Source of the DNA: Bacillus sp. EB600
GTDB taxonomy: Bacteria; Bacillota; Bacilli; Bacillales; Cytobacillaceae
DNA: 64,000 bases
Assembly: GCF_024494385.1 (NCBI RefSeq)
Contig: NZ_JAEVLT010000002.1
Span: forward strand, 248,001 to 312,000
Direction of reading: 5' to 3'
Shown: piece after piece, positions 37,848-46,298 of the stretch
How the letters are laid out: the number at the start of each line of letters is the position of its first letter
Position numbering within the stretch: the stretch's first letter is position 1
Position numbers and translations under genes: made by a program
The notes under the pieces: model-generated
What the model was told of the DNA's origin: nothing
What the model saw: the letters and a program-made list of their open reading frames with translations, nothing else
Database searches by the model: none

Positions 37848-39413
37848 TCACACCTTTTCGTCCCCATTTTGTGGATTTGGTTTCTGTCCAGCAGTTTGAC
37901 GATATAAGTCAAACTCCCCTGTAAAATGCGGACGTGTATCCATCATCCACCAAGGAGATCTCCACAATAAATCCTTTAATTCCTTACGTTTTAGCGGTGC
38001 TACGGGCGCTAAATAGGGTTCACCGAAGGAACGCAAGCTGCATAAATGAATGACGATGGCAATAATCCCCATCATAATTCCAAGCAATCCCAAAGTAGCG
38101 GAAAGCAGCATCATTGGAAACCGCAGCAGCCGAATAGCTATTCCGGCAAAATAACGTGGGATCATAAAGGAAGCAATCCCTGTAATGGCAACGACAATGA
38201 CCATTGGAGCTGAAACCAGCCCTGCTTGTACGGCAGCCTGGCCAATGACAAGTGCCCCAACAATGCTGACAGCAGCACCAACCTGCTTCGGCAAACGAAC
38301 CCCTGCCTCCCTCAAGGCTTCAAAAGTAATTTCCATGAGCAGGGCTTCGACTACAGCAGGAAAAGGGACTGCTTCCCTTGAAGCTGATATGCTTAACAGC
38401 AATGTGCCTGGGACCATCTCTTGATGGAAAGACAAAATTGCTACATACAAAGAAGGCAGCAAAAGAGAAATGCCAAGAAAAACATAGCGAAGCAAACGGA
38501 TAAACGTGCTAACCATAAAGCGCTGATAATAATCCTCATGTGATTGAAGCATGGAAAAGAAGGAAATAGGAGCGATTAAACAAAACGGGGTTCCTTCTAC
38601 CAGGATCACTGCTCTTCCTTCGAGTAAGTTTGCACAAGCGGTATCCGGCCGTTCTGTTGACAGGATCTGCGGGAAGGGTGAGTACGGGTTGTCCTCAATC
38701 ATTTCCTCGATATAATTACTTTCTAAGATTCCGTCGATCTTAATTCGATTCAGTCGGTTTGTTAACTCATTAATCAATGTTTTTTCTGCAAGTCCATCAA
38801 TATAGACGAGAATTACCCTGGTCCCAGTATAATTTCCGATCTTCATGGATTGCATTTTTAGGGCAGGGGTTTTAATAATCCGGCGCAATTGAGAAGTACT
38901 TATCTGTAAAGATTCATTAAATCCCTCTCTTGGTCCTCTGATTCCTGCCTCTGCAGAAGGTTCCTCGATCCCCCGCTTTTCCCATTTAGCCAATCCTAAG
39001 GAAAAACCGTCATTCTCCCCTTCATACAAAAGAATGGGATTTCCTGATGAAATAGACTCAATACAATCCGCCAGCATATTCACTCGTTTCACGTTAGAAA
39101 CAGGTACTTTATTTTCGGGAAACTCATTTAATGCTTCTATATCAAAGACTGTCTCCTGCATAAGTGGTGACAGGACATATTCATCGATTCCCTTAATATC
39201 TGAAAGTCCCTCTATATAAATAATCATTGCCCTCTTTTTTCCAAAAAGAACGAATGAACGGAACACGACATCAGAACACTTACTATAAATAGAACGAAAT
39301 GCTTCTACGTTTTGATCGAAATTTTCATAGAGGGCCCCCTGTGGCTTTGGAACATTTTTTTGCTCAGGTTGTTTTTTTGATTTACTTAGCAATTTATTTA
39401 CATTACGGATCAA
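37848..39413 (-). CDS. Spore germinant receptor, A subunit (GerAA/GerKA family)
   Basis: 521 aa. An N-terminal soluble domain (to about residue 290, with SVKIGNYTGTRVILVYIDGLA-like sequence) is followed by four to six membrane helices and an NxP-rich loop (LPSLYVAILSFHQEMVPGTLLLSI, EALREAGVRLPKQVG) typical of GerA. The start is TTG at 39413 behind GGAGGGAC. First gene of the receptor operon. A SigG-like -10 lies just upstream, as expected for forespore expression. Confidence 0.94.
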   Translation of the reverse strand: MIRNVNKLLSKSKKQPEQKNVPKPQGALYENFDQNVEAFRSIYSKCSDVVFRSFVLFGKKRAMIIYIEGLSDIKGIDEYVLSPLMQETVFDIEALNEFPENKVPVSNVKRVNMLADCIESISSGNPILLYEGENDGFSLGLAKWEKRGIEEPSAEAGIRGPREGFNESLQISTSQLRRIIKTPALKMQSMKIGNYTGTRVILVYIDGLAEKTLINELTNRLNRIKIDGILESNYIEEMIEDNPYSPFPQILSTERPDTACANLLEGRAVILVEGTPFCLIAPISFFSMLQSHEDYYQRFMVSTFIRLLRYVFLGISLLLPSLYVAILSFHQEMVPGTLLLSISASREAVPFPAVVEALLMEITFEALREAGVRLPKQVGAAVSIVGALVIGQAAVQAGLVSAPMVIVVAITGIASFMIPRYFAGIAIRLLRFPMMLLSATLGLLGIMMGIIAIVIHLCSLRSFGEPYLAPVAPLKRKELKDLLWRSPWWMMDTRPHFTGEFDLYRQTAGQKPNPQNGDEKV

Positions 39414-39447
39414 GCTTGTCCCTCCATTTTATTTACCGCCAACTGCT

Positions 39448-39454
39448 TACTATG
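39448..39454 (-). promoter_or_regulatory. Possible SigG -10 element of the germinant receptor operon
   Basis: Minus strand CATAGTA matches the SigF/SigG -10 (CATNNTA). The -35 region (AT-rich, about 18-20 nt upstream) is a poor match. The distance to the TTG start is about 35 nt. Confidence 0.35.
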
Positions 39455-39524
39455 TTCCCCTATACTTGGTTATTTATTAAATTTTTTACATATTATGGAA
39501 GTACTTTTACACAAAAAAATACTT

Positions 39525-40268
39525 TCATTTTATTCTTTTGATATTCCAAAAAAATGCCTCTACTCCCATTGAAAAATGAGTGATCGTTTTTTCTTCTTCA
39601 ACGTCAACTTGAAAGGGAGTAAATAGAGTATTTCGAACGATTTCCGCCTTCACTTTTTGCAACGGCCAAGGCCGGTGGTGAATTTCCCCACAAAAGACGC
39701 TGCCCCTTTTATTCGTACTAAAAAAGCAATAGCGCTCTGTAAGCCAATGGTCAACTGTTCCTTTTTCGGGAAGATAAACCTCCGAAAGAGGAACATATTT
39801 TCCCTCAAAGGCTATTGGAATTTTCATTTTTCCTTTCCGCAGACTTTGACAATAAAAGCTTTCCCCTTCTTTTTGAATGGATATTTGTGCAGGCTGATAA
39901 GGTAAACGATACCATTTCTTTGCGATTAGTAGCGAAGCCAAGTTCCCGACGTCAAGCGACATGAAATAAACACCTGGTTTTCCATTGCAATGCACATATG
40001 TCCTTACATTTATTTCCGTAAATTTAGGAGTAAGTGATACGGCTGCCAATCCGCGAAAATAAATTCCTTCCATAACGAATACAACTACACCTAACCATGC
40101 GGTTCCGTCAAAGGTGTCTATTTGTAAGGAACCGGGAATATGCGGCCGCAGTAATTCAACTGGGATAGGATAATGAACAAATAAAAGATCGTTCCATGTT
40201 TGTCGCAAAATCCAGTTTTTTGAAGGCAGAGGCCAAGGACGATGGGAAATATCATTCATTAAGTTCAT
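39525..40268 (-). CDS. YqjF-like DUF2071 protein
   Basis: 247 aa, conserved DUF2071 family: RPWPLPSKNWILRQTWNDLLFVHYPIP at the N-terminus, LLRPHIPGSLQIDTFDGTAWLGVV, and the central NVRTYV motif. Related to acetoacetate decarboxylase-like folds, but the function is unknown. No signal peptide or membrane helix. ATG at 40268 behind AGGGGG. It is monocistronic, upstream of the germinant receptor operon. Confidence 0.88.
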   Translation of the reverse strand: MNLMNDISHRPWPLPSKNWILRQTWNDLLFVHYPIPVELLRPHIPGSLQIDTFDGTAWLGVVVFVMEGIYFRGLAAVSLTPKFTEINVRTYVHCNGKPGVYFMSLDVGNLASLLIAKKWYRLPYQPAQISIQKEGESFYCQSLRKGKMKIPIAFEGKYVPLSEVYLPEKGTVDHWLTERYCFFSTNKRGSVFCGEIHHRPWPLQKVKAEIVRNTLFTPFQVDVEEEKTITHFSMGVEAFFWNIKRIK

Positions 40269-40444
40269 GAAAAATCAAACCCCCTCTTTTTCATCTGTTC
40301 TTAGTTTGGTAAAAAATGAAAGTTCCATTCCTTGCATTCTGAAGGTATATGGTTAAATGATGTTCAATTTTTCATTTTTTGGAAACAATAAGAAAAGAAG
40401 ATATCTCTCATAAAAAATTTGTAACTAATGGAGCAAGCAAATAA

Positions 40445-41857
40445 ATGAACATTTATTATTTTTTAAGCTTTTTTATTCTACTCATACTATTCGCCGTATT
40501 TTTGTTTATACTTTTTGGCTGGCGCAGGGTGATAAAAGGAATGGTGAAGCACATAGGAAAAATCATTTTAACTGACCGTTATCAAGAAAATGTAATGGAA
40601 ATGCTGCCTGGACTTCAACATATGGGCATTCAAAATACATTTGAAAATAGCTTGCGGGCCGAAACGGGAAAATTGCTTCATCGCCCGCTCGGTTCGTCTA
40701 AAAAATGGCCGCACCTTGATCCGATTACCTTTATCCCTGCTCAAACATCACCTTTTCCTATCGATCGTGACGAAGAGGTAGATGTGGCTGTCACTATTGG
40801 TCCTAAAGCAAAAAAGCCAATGAACGTTAACATACCACTGATGATCAGCGGTATGGGCTACGGGCTTTCACTTAGCGACAAAGCAAGACTATCATTGGCG
40901 GAAGCAGCTAGTAATGTTGGGACTGCGCTTAACTCTGGGGAAGGCGGGATCCTACCAGAAGAAGTCAACAATGCCGGAAAGTATATTTTGCAATTTTCCA
41001 GAACAGAATGGGCCAAAGAAGAAGACATTATTAAACGTGCCGACATGATTGAAATTAAATTGGGACAAGGTGCTGTTTTCGGGATGGGCTGGAAAATCCC
41101 GCAAAATACTATGTCAACTCGTGCCAATCAAGTAATGGGACTTAAAGATGGGGAGGAGGCCGTGGTTTTTGAACACTTTTTCGATAATCAACAGTTAGAG
41201 GACTTAAAGGAGCTTGTCGACGTGCTTCGGGACATGTCAGGCGGCGTTCCGATTGGTGTGAAAATTGGGGCCGGTGGAAAAATTGAGGAAGATATCGATC
41301 ATTTAATAGACATTGGTGTAGATTTTATCACGGTTGATGGAGCCCAAGGCGGCACATATGGCGCACCGCCCCTTTTAGCAGATGATATTGGAATCCCGAC
41401 CTTTCATGCGGTTACCCGGGCTGCTAATTACATGGAAAAGAGGAACGTAAAGAGGCAAATCAGCTTAATTGCTTCTGCCGGACTTTTTACTCCCGGTCAT
41501 TGTTTAAAGGTGCTAGCACTCGGAGCCGATGCTGTCTATTTAGGCTCTGCCATCTTGTTTGCTGTCTCCCATAATCAAAACTTAAAAGCATTCCCTTTTG
41601 AACCGCCCACACAAGTTGTTTGGGATCTGGGAAAATTCAGAGATGAATTTAAGACGGAAGAAGGCGCAAAAGCAGTAGAGAAATACTTAACAGCAAGTAC
41701 CGAAGAAATAAAAGTTGCACTTAGAGCAATGGGGAAACGCTCTTTACGAGAGTTATCAAAAAAAGATTTAGTTTCCTATGATAAATTGACCGCGAACATA
41801 CTAGGAATTCCGTTTTCCTTTGAACCATGGAAAGACAACCAAAAGGAAATGTTGTAA
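40445..41857 (+). CDS. Membrane-anchored FMN-binding glutamate synthase-like protein, copy 1
   Basis: 470 aa. An N-terminal membrane helix (about 3-23) precedes a glutamate-synthase-like (GltB central domain) FMN barrel: MISGMGYGLSLSDKARLSLAEAA, GTALNSGEGGILPEE, IEIKLGQGA, GVKIGAGGKIEEDIDHLI, GAQGGTYGAPPL and LALGADAVYLGSAIL. It lacks the glutaminase domain and I see no 3Fe-4S cysteine cluster. The reaction is unknown. Followed 29 nt later by a close paralogue. Confidence 0.88.
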   Translation: MNIYYFLSFFILLILFAVFLFILFGWRRVIKGMVKHIGKIILTDRYQENVMEMLPGLQHMGIQNTFENSLRAETGKLLHRPLGSSKKWPHLDPITFIPAQTSPFPIDRDEEVDVAVTIGPKAKKPMNVNIPLMISGMGYGLSLSDKARLSLAEAASNVGTALNSGEGGILPEEVNNAGKYILQFSRTEWAKEEDIIKRADMIEIKLGQGAVFGMGWKIPQNTMSTRANQVMGLKDGEEAVVFEHFFDNQQLEDLKELVDVLRDMSGGVPIGVKIGAGGKIEEDIDHLIDIGVDFITVDGAQGGTYGAPPLLADDIGIPTFHAVTRAANYMEKRNVKRQISLIASAGLFTPGHCLKVLALGADAVYLGSAILFAVSHNQNLKAFPFEPPTQVVWDLGKFRDEFKTEEGAKAVEKYLTASTEEIKVALRAMGKRSLRELSKKDLVSYDKLTANILGIPFSFEPWKDNQKEML

Positions 41858-41886
41858 TCCTATTTCTGAAATAATGGAGAGACGCT

Positions 41887-43293
41887 ATGACAAACATTTT
41901 AGTATTCCTGAACTTTGCCATGATATCCATATTCTTTTTCCTTTTCTTATTTATGCTTGTTGGCTGGCGTTGGATTATGAAAAAGGTTGTGAAAACAACT
42001 GGAAAAATTATTTTAACTGATAATTATGAAGAAAATATTATGGAATTACTGCCGGGACTGCGGCACATGGGTGTACAAAATGTGATTGAGAATACCTTGC
42101 GTGCCCAAACAGGCACTCCCATTGACCGCCCGCTTGGCGGGTCTGCAAAAAAATGGCCGCACCTCGATCCGATCACCTTTATCCCTGTCCAAACTTCACC
42201 GTTTCCGATTGATAGTGAAGAAAATGTAGATATTGCCGTTACCATTGGACCAAAGGCGAAAAAACCGATGGAAATAAAAATTCCCCTGATGATCAGCGGG
42301 ATGGGCTACGGGCTTGCCCTTAGTGAACAAGCAAGGCTCTCTTTGGCTCAAGCAGCAAAAAAGGCAGGAACGGCACTTAACTCCGGCCAAGGTGGAATCC
42401 TGCCCGAGGAGTTACAAGCTGCCGGAAAGTATATTTTACAATTTTCTAAAACAGACTGGGGAAAGGAAGAAGACTTGCTTAAACGTGCTGATATGATTGA
42501 AATTCGATTAGGTCAGGGTGCGACGGTGGGGATGGGGAGAACGGTCCTTCCAGAAAATTTAAAAGGCCGTGCCCGTGAGATCATGGGGCTTAAGGATAAT
42601 GAGCCAGCAGTTGTTACTGAAAACTTTTTTGAAGATCAAACACTGGTAGATATAAAAATGCTTGTCGAAGAACTTCGTGTTTTATCAGAAGGCGTTCCGA
42701 TCGGGGCAAAAATTGGGGCCGGTGGGAAAATTGAAGAAGATATTGACCACTTACTCTTTATGGGGGTAGATTTTATTGTCATCGACGGCGGACAAGCAGC
42801 GATGCACGGGGCTTCACCTATTTTATATGATGATTTTGGAATTCCGACGTTGCACGCGGTGGTTAGGGCTGTTAATCATTTGGAAAAAAGAAACATGAAG
42901 GGACAAATTAGTTTAATCGTTTCAGGCGGACTTTTAGTGCCCGGACATTTTTTAAAAGTGCTGGCACTCGGGGCCGACGCTGTCTATGTAGGCTCTGCCA
43001 TGCTTTTTGCTCTCGCACATGATCAAGTATTAAAAGCCATTCCATTTGAACCGCCAACCCAAACCGTTTGGTACAACGGTAAGTTCAAGGACCAATTTAA
43101 GATTGAAGATGGGGCAAAAGCAGCAGAAAATTTTCTCAGTGCGAGCACGGAAGAGATGAAAATAGCATTACGAGCAATGGGGAAACGATCCTTAAAAGAG
43201 CTATCCAAACAGGACCTGGTATCCTATGATGAATTGACCGCAAAAATGGTTGGAATACCGTTTTCCTTTGAGCCATGGGAGGACAGACAATAG
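41887..43293 (+). CDS. Membrane-anchored FMN-binding glutamate synthase-like protein, copy 2
   Basis: 468 aa, a tandem paralogue of the preceding protein, with the same N-terminal helix and barrel motifs (MISGMGYGLALSEQARLSLAQAA, GQGGILPEE, GAKIGAGGKIEEDIDHLL). Differences cluster at loop residues: GAQGGTYGAPPL becomes GGQAAMHGASPI, and PGHC becomes PGHF. ATG at 41887 behind GGAGAG. Both copies look intact, so they have probably diverged in role. Confidence 0.88.
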   Translation: MTNILVFLNFAMISIFFFLFLFMLVGWRWIMKKVVKTTGKIILTDNYEENIMELLPGLRHMGVQNVIENTLRAQTGTPIDRPLGGSAKKWPHLDPITFIPVQTSPFPIDSEENVDIAVTIGPKAKKPMEIKIPLMISGMGYGLALSEQARLSLAQAAKKAGTALNSGQGGILPEELQAAGKYILQFSKTDWGKEEDLLKRADMIEIRLGQGATVGMGRTVLPENLKGRAREIMGLKDNEPAVVTENFFEDQTLVDIKMLVEELRVLSEGVPIGAKIGAGGKIEEDIDHLLFMGVDFIVIDGGQAAMHGASPILYDDFGIPTLHAVVRAVNHLEKRNMKGQISLIVSGGLLVPGHFLKVLALGADAVYVGSAMLFALAHDQVLKAIPFEPPTQTVWYNGKFKDQFKIEDGAKAAENFLSASTEEMKIALRAMGKRSLKELSKQDLVSYDELTAKMVGIPFSFEPWEDRQ

Positions 43294-43388
43294 GAATAGC
43301 TGTTAACTAAGAAAGTCCATATTTTCACTTATTTTTATAAGCTATGTTTAGGTATCTATGTCTACAATCTTATACCTTCAATAGGAAG

Positions 43389-43419
43389 AAAAAAAAGACG
43401 GTGGTTTCGCCGCCTTTTT
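43389..43419. terminator. Bidirectional terminator before the TerC gene
   Basis: Arms AAAGACGG and CCGCCTTT (one G-U pair) with A- and T-rich flanks between convergent genes. Confidence 0.72.
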
Positions 43420-43441
43420 CTTGTCGATTTATTCTTATTCC

Positions 43442-44221
43442 TTACAAAACAGCAGAGTTATTTTTCGCAGAATCCTTTTCCTTAGAGAAAAACCAGCCTG
43501 CTAGAGCGATCCCCACTAGCACAACATAGAAGCTTACTTTCCATTGTGTTGAATGGGCAAATTCCTCGCTCAAAAACGAGAGCGCCGGATGTGCCAGCGT
43601 ATGGACGGCAAGCTTTACCCCAACCCAGCCCACAATCGTAAAGGCGGCGATTTCCAGCCCCGGCCTTTTCTCCATTAGCTTCACAAACAGGTTTGCCGCA
43701 AAACGCATGATGACGAGGCCAATAATGCCGCCAGCAAATACTACCAAGAATTTACCGCCATCAAGCCCGCCAATATTCGGGAGGGGTGTCTCAGGCAGCA
43801 CCACGGCCATCGCCACGGCTGCAAGGATAGAGTCTATAGCAAAGGCAATGTCGGCCAATTCAACCTTTAGCACGGTTGTCCAAAAGCCGCTGCCTTTGCT
43901 AACCCTTTCTTCCTTCAATACTTCCACTTTTCCCTTCACAAGTTTTCGGAAAATATGATTGACCGCCATAAATAGAAGATAAATTGCCCCTATCGCTTGC
44001 ATCTGCCACACATCTACTAAAAAGGAAATCGCAAACAGGGAAGCAAAACGAATGACAAGTGCACCAGTTAATCCATAAAATAACGATTTTTTTCGTTCTT
44101 CCTCCGGCAGGTGTTTAACCATAATTGCTAGTACCAATGCGTTATCAGCCGCTAATAGGCCCTCCAATGCAATTAATACAAGCAGCACCCAACCATACTC
44201 AAGTAATAATGAAATGTCCAT
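43442..44221 (-). CDS. TerC-family membrane protein (YkoY/YceF-type manganese exporter)
   Basis: 259 aa with seven or so membrane helices. ATG at 44221 has TAGGAGG, and gives MDISLLLEYGW. TerC signature: ALEGLLAADNALVLAIMVKHLPEE, and the second conserved acidic stretch VELADIAFAIDSILAAVAMA. B. subtilis YkoY and YceF are linked to manganese efflux and metalation of exported proteins. The manganese riboswitch upstream supports that role strongly. Confidence 0.92.
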   Translation of the reverse strand: MDISLLLEYGWVLLVLIALEGLLAADNALVLAIMVKHLPEEERKKSLFYGLTGALVIRFASLFAISFLVDVWQMQAIGAIYLLFMAVNHIFRKLVKGKVEVLKEERVSKGSGFWTTVLKVELADIAFAIDSILAAVAMAVVLPETPLPNIGGLDGGKFLVVFAGGIIGLVIMRFAANLFVKLMEKRPGLEIAAFTIVGWVGVKLAVHTLAHPALSFLSEEFAHSTQWKVSFYVVLVGIALAGWFFSKEKDSAKNNSAVL

Positions 44222-44270
44222 AAAAAGCCTCCTAAATGAAATGAATTCTAGTCTATTTCCTTTTGCCAAG

Positions 44271-44301
44271 AAAAAAGGCCTTTACCATTACGGTAAAGGC
44301 C
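44271..44301 (-). terminator. Second terminator in the TerC leader
   Basis: Perfect arms GGCCTTTACC and GGTAAAGGCC (44277-44301), followed on the minus strand by TTTTTT. It lies 50 nt before the TerC ATG, downstream of the riboswitch's own terminator. Confidence 0.75.
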
Positions 44302-44441
44302 AAGAAAAATATAAAAAGACCTTTACCGTTTCAGTAAAGGTCTTGCTAACAACGTTAGGTTGCCAATAAAGCCGGAGAATGAATTCTCGTAATGACGACT
44401 TTATTTTACAGCTACTCCCCTTTAAAAGGAAATATTCTATT
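44302..44441 (-). ncRNA. yybP-ykoY manganese riboswitch
   Basis: Minus strand contains the conserved AAAGGGGAGTAGC, then GTCGTCATTA, GGCTTTATTGGCAACC and the expression-platform hairpin GACCTTTAC-TGAAACG-GTAAAGGTC followed by TTTTT (44313-44344). This is the sequence pattern of the yybP-ykoY element, which binds Mn2+ and turns on efflux genes. It precedes a TerC gene, a classic target. Confidence 0.92.
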
Positions 44442-44447
44442 ATTGTC

Positions 44448-44476
44448 ACTTTATCAAACTTTTATAAGTATGTCAA
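44448..44476 (-). promoter_or_regulatory. SigA promoter of the manganese riboswitch/TerC transcript
   Basis: Minus strand TTGACA (44471-44476), 17 bp, TAAAGT (44448-44453). The transcript would begin at about 44441, just before the aptamer. Confidence 0.75.
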
Positions 44477-44489
44477 TCTCTGATGCAAT

Positions 44490-45491
44490 CTAATGACTTA
44501 ACCAATTTTCGAAGAAATCCTTGTACCCCTGCTTCATGACCGAACTGGAGAACTTTTCAAAGGCATATTCACGATTTTCAAGAGATACCTTTTTCGGTAC
44601 TGCTGCAGCCATATTTACGAGCTCAAACCAATTCTGCTCATTTCCTGAAAAAGAATGCTTTGAACGAATGTGTCCATAGCAGGGATGTTCCGGTTTAACA
44701 ACCATTTTCCCCATCGCCATTGCTTCGGTAAGCGGCATGGCAAAGGTGTCAAACTTTGAGCAATTCCAATAGACCTTTGCCGTATTCATAAGTGCAAACA
44801 CTTCATCCTGCGTTAATGCAAATTGCAACTTCACATTATTAGGAATATCATACTTTTTCATACTCTCTTGATAACGAGAGCCGCCAAAGACCATATATAC
44901 CTCTTTATCCTGGTTTTGACGGGCATATTCGATTACCAAATCCGGCCTTCTGTTCTCTTCATCCCGGCCAATCCAAAGAATCCGATTGTCAACCACCTGT
45001 CCCGGGTCAAAATTCGTGTTAGCTAATTCTTCATTAAAGCCAATTGGAATCACGGTTACATCAGCTACCCCAAAATTTCTGTTCATCTCTCTTTTAAGAA
45101 AATCTGTTTGCACAATTGCTTTATCAACAATCGAATAAAATGGCTTCATCATCTCGTACCCGGTTAAAGCGGGATCTGGAAAGCTGTGTGGAAAAAGAAC
45201 ACTATTCTGTATAAACATTTTTAGGAACGTAAAACCTGAAACTGTGTAAATTACATGTTCAATGTTTTCTTTATAGATTTGGTCAAGGACAATATCATAG
45301 TTGACCAGGTCTCCCTTTTCATGTTCATAGCCAGGAATCCAATCATAGCCGCTTACATGGCGCTCAGGAGAGATAAAAACAATCTCAACCCCTAATTCAC
45401 TGCAGATTTGTTTCAAGCGGTCAGCAAACACACGAGGACCCTGCGCCTCCATATATTGAATTTTCCGCATCACTAAACCAACTTTTTTCAT
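44490..45491 (-). CDS. Glycosyltransferase, GT4-like
   Basis: 333 aa. ATG at 45491 follows GGGGGATTCG and starts MKKVGLVMRKIQY. GT-B fold with an N-terminal acceptor half and the C-terminal nucleotide-sugar half: ILWIGRDEENRRPDLVIEYA, CSKFDTFAMPLTEAMAMGKMVV (GT4 E-x7-E pattern). No membrane helix. Donor and acceptor unknown. It stands alone; neighbours do not suggest a polysaccharide cluster. Confidence 0.83.
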   Translation of the reverse strand: MKKVGLVMRKIQYMEAQGPRVFADRLKQICSELGVEIVFISPERHVSGYDWIPGYEHEKGDLVNYDIVLDQIYKENIEHVIYTVSGFTFLKMFIQNSVLFPHSFPDPALTGYEMMKPFYSIVDKAIVQTDFLKREMNRNFGVADVTVIPIGFNEELANTNFDPGQVVDNRILWIGRDEENRRPDLVIEYARQNQDKEVYMVFGGSRYQESMKKYDIPNNVKLQFALTQDEVFALMNTAKVYWNCSKFDTFAMPLTEAMAMGKMVVKPEHPCYGHIRSKHSFSGNEQNWFELVNMAAAVPKKVSLENREYAFEKFSSSVMKQGYKDFFENWLSH

Positions 45492-45507
45492 CGAATCCCC
45501 CATTATG

Positions 45508-45540
45508 AAAAAAAGCAGCCACATAACAGGCTACTTTTTC
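45508..45540 (-). terminator. Terminator of the ytgP-ytzG operon
   Basis: Arms AGTAGCC and GGCTGCT with a T-run on the minus strand; it overlaps the leader of the downstream glycosyltransferase gene. Confidence 0.7.
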
Positions 45541-45553
45541 TAAATTCTACGTT

Positions 45554-46273
45554 TTATTTTACTTGAAAATCTCTTAACAAATCCACTTCTTCGCCTGTTA
45601 ATTCGCGATATTCGCCCAGTTCGAGTGTTTCATCGAGCACAAGCGGCCCCATCGAAATCCGTTGTAAATAAACGACTCGCTTGCCTACTGCTTCAAACAT
45701 TCTTTTTACTTGATGAAATTTACCTTCCGTAATCGTTAGCTCAATATCTGAGCGTATCCCCGACTTGAGAATCGTCAATTTTCCAGGCTTTGTTTCATAG
45801 CCGTCATCTAAAGTGACCCCATTTTGAAAGGCGGATACGTCCTCTTCAGTAACCTCCCCGTCAATGACAGCGAAGTATGTTTTCGGGACATGTTTTTTTG
45901 GTGACAGCAGCCGATGAGCCAGTTTTCCATCATTGGTAATCAGCAGCAATCCTTCCGTATCCTTATCCAGTCGGCCGACAGGAAATGGCTCATAGACCTG
46001 ATCATCCATTTCCAATAAATCAATGACCGTTTCTCCAGTATGATCTTCTGTCGCGGATAAAACACCTGGTGGTTTATTCATCATTAAATAGATGAATTCC
46101 TTATATTCAATCGTGTCACCATTAAGGGTGACACGATCTTTGTCTGGGTCAACATGCTCCTTGGCATCCTTTACAACCACATCATTAATCGTTACCGCAC
46201 CGTCTTTTAGCAGCTTTTTTACTTCTTTCCTGCTGCCATAACCAAGGTTGGCCAACAACTTATCTATTCTCAT
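45554..46273 (-). CDS. ytzG: 16S rRNA pseudouridine synthase (RsuA family)
   Basis: Isomerises uridine in small-subunit rRNA (RsuA/RluB/E/F family). 239 aa. An S4 RNA-binding domain covers about 1-60 (MRIDKLLANLGYGSRKEVKKLL) and the catalytic domain has GRLDKDTEGLLLITNDG with catalytic Asp103. Downstream of ytgP by 25 nt, same strand, so likely one operon. The exact target uridine cannot be told here. Confidence 0.92.
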   Translation of the reverse strand: MRIDKLLANLGYGSRKEVKKLLKDGAVTINDVVVKDAKEHVDPDKDRVTLNGDTIEYKEFIYLMMNKPPGVLSATEDHTGETVIDLLEMDDQVYEPFPVGRLDKDTEGLLLITNDGKLAHRLLSPKKHVPKTYFAVIDGEVTEEDVSAFQNGVTLDDGYETKPGKLTILKSGIRSDIELTITEGKFHQVKRMFEAVGKRVVYLQRISMGPLVLDETLELGEYRELTGEEVDLLRDFQVK

Positions 46274-46298
46274 TTGCCACCCTCCAAATCACAATGTA

